Source: Rotaria sp. Silwood1 (lineage: Eukaryota > Rotifera > Eurotatoria > Philodinida > Philodinidae). From it: 64,000 bases of DNA. Made by a program: the position numbers and the translations under genes. A model generated the notes under the pieces. The model saw only the letters and a list, made by a program, of their open reading frames with translations. It was not told where the DNA came from and ran no database searches. Each line of letters opens with the position of its first letter. Position 1 is the first letter of the stretch. The DNA lies in NCBI GenBank assembly GCA_905250075.1, contig CAJNOP010000340.1, positions 1-64,000 of the forward strand, in the 5' to 3' direction. Of the stretch, positions 56,061 through 64,000 are shown piece by piece.

Positions 56061-58899
56061 TATTTTTTTCATTATCTTCAAATAAGGATTTAAAACGACT
56101 AATTATTGAAAAGAACAATATTTTCAGGCATTATTTACTAATGGAACAAAAATTGACCTTACTCTTTATGTGAGAAAGAACTCGTCTTCTGCAACTTCAG
56201 TCGCACCCGAGAGTAATTGTACCTTTTGATAGAATCAATTAGTTACACCCGATTATTCTTAATGAAGATTCGATAAGAAAAAACTAAATTTATTCAAGAT
56301 AAAGCTCAAAATCTAATAATTGATAGTTTGAGGAAGAAAATGCACATTTAAAAGATTCAGTGCATTTTTCTGTAGAACACATCATTTTATTTTCGTCATC
56401 GATACTTAATTATGACGATGATAGACTTGGATAATAAGTTGACAATTAAAATAATAGATAGACGTGACATTATAATCACACTAATAACTAGTTTTAATTG
56501 ATTTTTTTTTAATCTACATAAAATAAATATTTCAAAAATGAACATTATTTCTTTATTAAAGTTGACTAAAGACTTTAAATGTTCAAGAAGAATTTTCTAA
56601 CGAATTTTCTGAATAGTTGTCGAGTGTGACTTATTCAATAAAAACTATTTGACAACTGTTTTGAAAAATCGATTAGAAACTATTCTACATCGATATCGAA
56701 AGTCTTTAGTCAACTTTTATGAATAAAAAATGTTTATTTTCGAAAAATAAATTCTATCAATATAATAAACAAAAAATATTGAAATTATTATGACTCTTAA
56801 TTGAATATATCAATTCATTCTCAACTTTTTTTTACAAGTCTATATGATCATGATTATTAAGTTTTTCGAAAAGAATAAATTATGAAAGGTGTCGGAGAAT
56901 GTTTGAACTTGAAAGTGTTGATTTTCTTCGTTGAAATAATCCAATTTCGTCGAAAATCGAATGTTAAACAAAAATATCGACAAGTTAAGAATTGAGAAAA
57001 ACAAATATGATTTTCTATAAAGACAAATATTGATCAAATCGAAGTTTCCATTGAAATATTTATGTCTTTGATTAGAATTCAAATAAACAATTTTGACTTT
57101 TTATTTAAGCAAAACTAAATACTTTTTTAAAATAAAAATGATTTTTTTTCATATAATTCAAATCATAGGATAATATTTACTTAAATTATTTCATATTTTA
57201 TTTATATTACTTTTTGTTTATTTTCAAAAACATTATCAAACAATTCACTTTTTCTCAATAATCAATGCTTTTATTTTAGTTAAACGAAATCTATTTTTTA
57301 AAAATACATCATTCATTGTCAATTAGTATTTTTTATTTCTAGCTTTTTTTAATGATTTCAGACAACAAAAAAAAGTTAAAATGAAAAACTCTATTTGCTT
57401 GAAATAAATTGAAAGCTACATAAGATGATGTCTTGAAAAAGTTCACTAAATAGCCCCTTAAAGGGCAACCTTGGTGAATTTCGGTAGAAGTTCAGATAAG
57501 TTTTCTGGTTTCCAGACAGATCTGGTCGCTTTAATACAACTCGAAAAAGCGCGTCTTATCGCATCTTTTGAAAATCGCAATTCGCACCGGTTTTCAAAAG
57601 ACGAATAAATGGTCTGACTCTCGCGACCTAAAAAAACCGCTGAAAATCGCAATTTATTACGGTTTTTTCGCAATTTTTTTGTCCGTGGATAGAGATTACT
57701 TCAATTTTTCCATTCCAATCATTATTATATATTTAAATATGAAATATTATCGTTTTTGTTTTTCTTCGAAATTGAAGTCATTTTTAAAGTGATTTTCTGC
57801 ACTTTTTAATTAATATAAATAATAAATAAATGGTTTTGATAGGATAATTATGTTAGGATTTGTTTATGTTCATGCATGAAGATAAATCATAATAACTCGA
57901 ATTAACTTATGAATCTTTTTATCATCAATTAAATATATTAATTTTCTCTTCTATAATGATTATCTCTATATTATTCTACTCTTTTTTATAATTGTTTTAT
58001 TTAATTAAATTATTGTTTATTGTCTTAACTAATTAATAAATAAAATAAATAATCAAACTAGAAAATAGATAACTTAAATATTAATCAGATAATTGATTTA
58101 TTATTTTCGATAAAAAAAAAAAAAAAAAGAAAAAGCAAAATAAATATTATTTAAATAAATAAAAATGATAAACACACTTAAATTATTCAATTCTATTCTT
58201 AACAATGATAAATATTAATTCTGTCAAATGATTAAATTAATTTTAATTTATTTTTCATTGATTTATATTATTTGATTATTCATGTTTAATAAATCGTTGA
58301 AAATATATTCGAATCAATAAATATAATCGATATTGAAAAATTTTTAAATAAGAACTCTCATCGTTAATGTATACACTCGAATAAACTCGATCTATTATCT
58401 CTTTCCCATTCGACATTTTATATTTATTAAATATGTTATATAGCTAGACAATTATCCTTAAACAAATAAAACAATTGAAAATTTTCAATGATTGTGATAG
58501 GAGTGTTAACCTACTGATAGTTCTACTTCTCTCGACTTTCGATCGATTCATCTCTGACCATTTATCAATAATATACCTAAAAGTAAATGTGATGTGATGT
58601 GATTATATATTAAGTACATTTTGATAATAATTTATTTTTCTATTTCTCTTTTCTCTTTGTGAATATTATTTAAGTAACTTTGAATAGATGATTAATGTCA
58701 TCTATTTATGCTAACATATCAACAATAGATGTAGATGGTGGTTGTTGTTTCTTCTATTCCTTTATTTTGATAATTTATTCAATGATTAGCTTATTTTATT
58801 CACGAATAGATATTTATCTTGTTCTTCGATTCTATCAGTTTGATTTTATAATTGCAACTTTTTATTTTCAATAAAATAAAGAATTTGTCAATATTGAAA
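56061..58899. other. AT-rich intergenic DNA with a small GC-richer island
   Basis: No gene recognised. Positions 57450-57680 are distinctly less AT-rich and include a hairpin (TCTTTTGAAAA with TTTTCAAAAGA at about 57563-57600) and repeated AAATCGCAATT; this may be a worn MITE. The rest is A/T-rich low-complexity sequence. Confidence 0.45.
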
Positions 58900-61800
58900 A
58901 TGTCTTTAAATAGACATCTTCGATCAATAAATATTGTTATAAAATGTAGAATTTCTATGATCAGATCATATTGTAATTTGGGTATGGAAATGAAAAAATT
59001 AAACGATAGAAAAGAATTTCGAAAAGCACTTGTTTTATTTAATGAATATGAAGATAAAAATAGTGGAATAATATCGGATGTGGCTATTAATCAAGCATTA
59101 AAATCGTTTACAAATATAGAAGATTTTCAAGGTGGTTCATATATATATATTAAATATTCATCTCGTATAGAAAAGAATTGTTTTATATTAGCATCACTTA
59201 TTCATTTCTACAGTTAATAAGAATAAAAATTCGTTTAAATATAAATATATTTATTGTAATTGTATTTAGTGCAATGTGGAGATGTTAATCGTGCTGAACA
59301 AATATATAATAAATCAAATAATAAAACAATGGGTATTTATGGAGCAATGATGAAAGGTAAAATATTATTTTTAAAATTTGATAATAATAATAATTTGTAT
59401 ATATTAAAATAGGTTTAATTAAAAATAATATGTTAAATGAAACAATTAATATTTTCTTTAAAATTTCAAATCCAGATGAAATAATTTTAATACTTTTTTT
59501 TCATGCTTGTGCTCGAATAGGAACAAAAGAAACATTAAATTTGGTCAAGAAAGTTTTATCAAATATTCCGAATTGTTATAGAAAAAATTCAAATATATTG
59601 ACAACTGCTTTTGATGCATTTATCAAATGTGGTGATTTATCATCTGCTGAACTAATTTTTTCTAATATAAAAAGAAATAGAATTAGTTATGGAAATTTAA
59701 TGAATGCTTTTAATAGAAATTATCAACCAGATAAAACTTTAGATTTATATAATAAAATGAAAATTGATAGAATTAAATTAGATATTATATGTTGGCTTCA
59801 TTTAATAAATGCATCTGCTAATATTGGAATTATTTCAATATGTCAATCAATATTTGAACAAATTCCAATGGATTTTATTGAGAATTCTTATATTAAGAAT
59901 GCATTAATTGACATGTGGGTAGGAATATTAAATTAATTAATTTCACTTTTTTATTTCTTTTTTGGTTTTTTATTTTAAATAAAATAGGGAAAATCAGGTT
60001 GTATAGATAAAGCGAAAAATATATTTCAATCATTAACTCAACCAGATACAATTGGATATACATCAATGAGTGAGTGGAAAAATTTTTTTAGCAACGTTCT
60101 ATTATATTCTATATATATATATATGTTAGTTAATTCATATGGTTTAAATGGAATGGGTATTGAAGCAATAAAACTTTTTGATAAAATGCCACGAGAATTG
60201 ATTTTCGAAGAAACATATGTTTGTGTTTTAAATGCATGTTCACATTCAGGACTTGTTGATCATGCTCGATCAATATTTATTAATATTATTAATAAAACAG
60301 AGAAAATTTATACTACTATGGTTAATAGAATAAATATTTTTTTCTTTTATTTATTTAATCTTTATTTATTTTGTTTAGGTTGATTGTCTTAGTCGTGCAT
60401 TTCTTTTTGAAGAAGCACAAATATTGATTAACAATTTTGAATTACATCATTCACCTTCACCAACTATGCTCAGTAAGTTTTATCAAAATATCTTTATACT
60501 CATTTTATCTAACTGACATTTATTATCGAAATAAATAGTCACTCGATATTGTAATTCCAATTTTCTTGTCTTCTCTCGTTTTCGTTACGGACATTAACAA
60601 CTAATCTACTTTACCCTATTTCGATTACATCCTATAGTAACCTCCTTTCCTATTATCATTAAAGATCATAGGAATATTTTCCTTTTCTTTTATAGACCGT
60701 AGCAACTTCGTTTTTCTCCAAAAAATAAAAAATGTTCTATTTAAAATAAAGAAATAAATAGGAGAAATCCTTAATGCGTCGATGACGATTGCCACGAAAA
60801 ATAACAATAATATACGGAAGTTTTTACTTAATTAAAACATTTTCTTTTCGTTTAGTGTATGAATAAATATCTCGAGTGTAGAATAGAATTTTATTTGGTC
60901 ATTATATTACTTATTATAGAAATCGTCGAGCTGAGAATATTTTTCAACGCTGAATCAAAATACAAAAGATTTTTCTATTTTAATACTGTCTATAATTATA
61001 CTTTTAATCATCGTTATGAAATTTTCTAATTCGACTTCGATAAAGTTCGTTCGAACATAGAAAATACATATTCTCTTTGATTATTGCTTTTTTTCCAACT
61101 CGTAAACTCTACATTTTTCTCATTGAACATTGACGATGACTTTTGTTATAATCAATTAATAGTAGCTTTTCATTCTTATATATTAGTTAGAGAAAGGTAA
61201 CTTGAGAATTTTCCAATCTAGATAAATATATATCAGTATGCTTGATCTACTCAATGGATTCTATTCTATTCTAATATCTCCTTACTAGTTTTCTTCTATA
61301 ATAGATTAAGAAATATTTGAGAATAATATTGTTGAATATTAAAGAAGAAGAAGCAAAGGAGAGTATGTTATTATTGTTAAAGTACTTAATTTTCAAGAGT
61401 AAAATGATAAAAGTAAGATGAAATAAACGACGATTGGATAGATAATGATCTTTACTTGTTTTTTCCGAATTCTTAAAGGATTATTGTTCAAATTTTTAAA
61501 ATAGAGATTTGGTTTTTTTTTTGTAAGTTATTTAATTAAAATAAATAAATCAATGTAACGAGAGATTAATCTTTATTAGTTAATCATATTGAAGTCTTGT
61601 AAGAAAGTCATTTTTCAAAAATTTAAAAAAATGAAAGATTATTCGAATGAAAATTTTCCATTTAAGATTATTTGTTTTTTTTCTAGTGTCATTATTATCC
61701 GGTGCTCGAAATAAGAAAGATAATCATTTATCAGAAAAAATATACATTCGTATTGAAGAAAAATTTCCTAAACATAAAAATCGACTAGTATCTGCTTCAA

Positions 61801-62414
61801 TTCTACTTTCTAATGCTCACGCATCAGTAGGTGATATAGAAAAATCATTGAATATCAAAAATAAATTATATCAACTTGGTCTAAAGAAAAAAATTGGTCT
61901 GTCTTTTACTGAAATCAATGGTCAAATATTTGTAAGTCATTTTATTATGAATATTATTCAAGAATTTCTATTCTTTAGAAATTTCGAGCTCATGATCGGT
62001 CTCATCCTCGATCAAAAGATATTTATGCTGAAAATGATAAAATATCGAACGAGCTTATTGAACATGGTCATCAATTTGATTCTGCTTGGATTACACGATT
62101 ATTAGACGAAGATGAAACGATTGCATCTGTTCTTAGTGGACATAGTGAAAGACTTGCAATAGCCTGGAATTTTGTTGCAAATCCAAATACAAAACAAATT
62201 CAAATAACAAAAAATCTTCGTATTTGTGGTGATTGTCGTATGTGATTATTTACGAAGTTTTTTTTTTTTTTTTAGTTTTCTTTTTTTTGTTTTCATAGAT
62301 CAAGTAACAAAATTAATAGCTGCTATTCGTCAATGTGAAATTATTGTTCGAGATGCAAATCGAATTCATCATTTCTACACAAATGGACAATGCTCATGTC
62401 AAGATTATTTTTAA
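58900..62414 (+). CDS. PPR-DYW protein, predicted organellar RNA editing factor, 9 exons
   Basis: Exons 58900-59212, 59270-59356, 59413-59918, 59988-60069, 60130-60320, 60379-60472, 61687-61931, 61979-62237 and 62299-62414; all introns are GT-AG and the total of 1893 nt gives 630 residues in one frame. The N-terminus (MSLNRHLRSINIVIKCRISM) is basic without acidic residues, like a mitochondrial targeting peptide. Residues about 45-500 are PPR repeats (for example IHFYMQCGDVNRAEQIY, NALIDMWGKSGCIDKAKNIF, NSYGLNGMGIEAIKLFDKMP, NACSHSGLVDHARSIF). The C-terminal DYW deaminase domain has H561-S-E563, C589-G-D-C592-H593, IIVRDANRIHHF and C624-S-C626, ending DYF instead of DYW. In plants this domain converts C to U in organelle transcripts. 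The start ATG at 58900 is preferred over upstream TTG. DYW proteins in rotifers are known and attributed to horizontal transfer. Intron 6 is 1.2 kb, the others 48-68 nt. Confidence 0.93.
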
Positions 62415-64000
62415 AATAATGTTCAACTTTCCTTTTTTTCAATTATATGATAGAATAGGATTTATTCATCTGATATATTTATAAAAAATAAACATAAATC
62501 AAATGTAGCTAAAGCAAATCAAAATTAGTGGCAAAGATACTTTATTTACATGTAAAAAGCTCGAAGAAATTATTTCTTAATATGAAATAAATTAAAAAAC
62601 ACTCTTCTATTATAATCTCACATTTTAATGTGTGACTGTTAGAGAAGAGAATACCAATAGCCTTATCTAACTAGCTCTATTCTTACTAAAATTTTAATCT
62701 TCTCATTGATTTTAAATTATTTTTCTATAGAAAAATAGTTTCTTTATTACTAACTAACTCGATCGCTTATTATTGATTTTTATTTATTCTGCTCATAGCG
62801 CTTTAAAAAATATTACTTGAATTGTATGTAAAAAATAAAATTATTTAACGATAAAATAACATGTATTTTCATTAAGAAAAAACTTCTAATTCTATAGATA
62901 CAACAACAAATATACAATAAAGAGTAATTATTAAATAAATATATATATATACATATGCAGAAAAATAATCGAATTAAAAAAATAAAGAAATAAAGAAATA
63001 CTTCTTAATCGTTCTGATCAACATTGATTTTTTAAAAACAAATCAAATAAATAATGTTTTTTCTGCATCTAATAGTTAAAGTTAATTGTAAATAATGTAA
63101 TTCATTTTTTTGCCTTTTTCTTGATGAACCGAAACAAAACAGAAAAAACAAAGAAAGAAAAGAATTTATACGAGGAACAGTTATTACATATGTTTATCAC
63201 ACAACCATATTTCATTTCATGCATATGAATTATAATTGAACTCCATTAGACTACACAAGTCTATTACGTTCAAATGAATCTTTAATAACCCTTTGAATTA
63301 TTTCATTATACGCTTTACGTTGATGAGCAAACGAAATTTAGCAATTTCATCTACTAAATAATTATATTTTCACTTTTAACAATTTATTCGACAGAATGAA
63401 TTAATCAATTCAACATAGTTTTTTATGATAATTCCTCATCTATATATATATATAAGAAAAATAAGGTAAAGTTTTGTGAAATAAGTAATCAGTGCAGAGA
63501 TGTGAAGTTTCGTATCACTTAAATTATATAAATCTCGTTTATTAAACAAACTTTGAATAAAGAGATGAAAATTTTCCTTTAGAATTGAAAAAAAAAACAT
63601 TGCAAACTGTTTTCAAATAATGTTTCCTTCAATATTTAAAATGATTCAAGTTCAATTTATAATCAATATTCTCTAACAGATATTATCAGATAATCTATTT
63701 GTCTTCTATAATCGATGGAAAAATTTCGAAAAGATAAATTAAATATAATGAAAATTCTATTGATGCGCTCTCTAAAATGTCTAAACCATTCTATTCAAAC
63801 GATCTCTCCTTACTTATTCAATTTTCTTCATGTGCAATGCTTTTCTATAGAATATAATGTCCTTTTTCCTTCAAATATCAAATCGGATTTAGAATCACGA
63901 AGTTTAGTTAAATGTGTGCGATTATAGTACAGGCATAGAAGTTGATGTGTGTGTCAATGTGAGCCTTATCATCACATTCAAACCTAATTAATAATGTGCT
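62415..64000. other. AT-rich intergenic DNA to window end
   Basis: Downstream of the PPR-DYW gene. No gene, RNA or repeat recognised; the frame at 63715-63927 has no known motif. Confidence 0.5.

Overview
The window reads as nuclear DNA of a bdelloid rotifer, most likely from a subtelomeric or otherwise transposon-rich region. The grounds are inferential: GT-AG introns mostly of about 50-70 nt, very AT-rich spacers, an animal-type mix of DNA transposons (Helitron, DD41D mariner, Tc1, several MITEs), short TGTGGG/CCCACA tracts like the telomere repeat reported for bdelloids, and genes of a non-metazoan flavour. These last are a DYW-type pentatricopeptide protein, an FAD-linked oxidase, a beta-lactamase-family serine hydrolase and a SABATH-type methyltransferase.

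Layout. 1-6.4 kb: decayed Helitron on the minus strand (OTU protease, DUF6570-like region, Rep/HUH, start of a Pif1-type helicase), running off the left edge. 6.4-11.3 kb: broken minus-strand gene of a transposon-like family, split by a 1.28-kb mariner whose transposase has one internal stop. 11.5-12.5 kb: SABATH-like methyltransferase broken by one in-frame TAA. 16.2-17.6 kb: intact intronless FAD-binding oxidase. 17.6-28 kb: gene-poor AT-rich DNA, a 100-N gap and two tandem repeats. 28.2-35.8 kb: mosaic with three telomere-like G-rich/C-rich tracts, broken NHL and FG-GAP repeat genes, a head-to-head pair of His-Cys-box (I-PpoI-like) nuclease-family genes, and a 33-bp minisatellite interrupted by a fold-back MITE. 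36.5-37.3 kb: Tc1 remnant. 39.2-40.3 kb: serine hydrolase. 44.4-48.1 kb: TIR elements, one of which carries a nested MITE and sits inside an amine oxidase pseudogene. 50.8 kb: 133-bp MITE. 52.8 kb: DUF1857/SRPBCC pseudogene. 58.9-62.4 kb: nine-exon PPR-DYW gene with all reading phases intact.

The strongest candidate for something undescribed is the divergent nuclease pair at 30.45-33.0 kb. Both copies keep the C-x4-C-x4-H-x8-N-x5-C spacing of the I-PpoI active-site box. One copy is intact with three exons; the other is damaged and begins with a homeodomain-like exon. The second highlight is the complete PPR-DYW predicted RNA-editing factor, whose reading frame closes over nine exons (630 codons plus stop).

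All assignments rest on reading motifs by eye; no database search was run.
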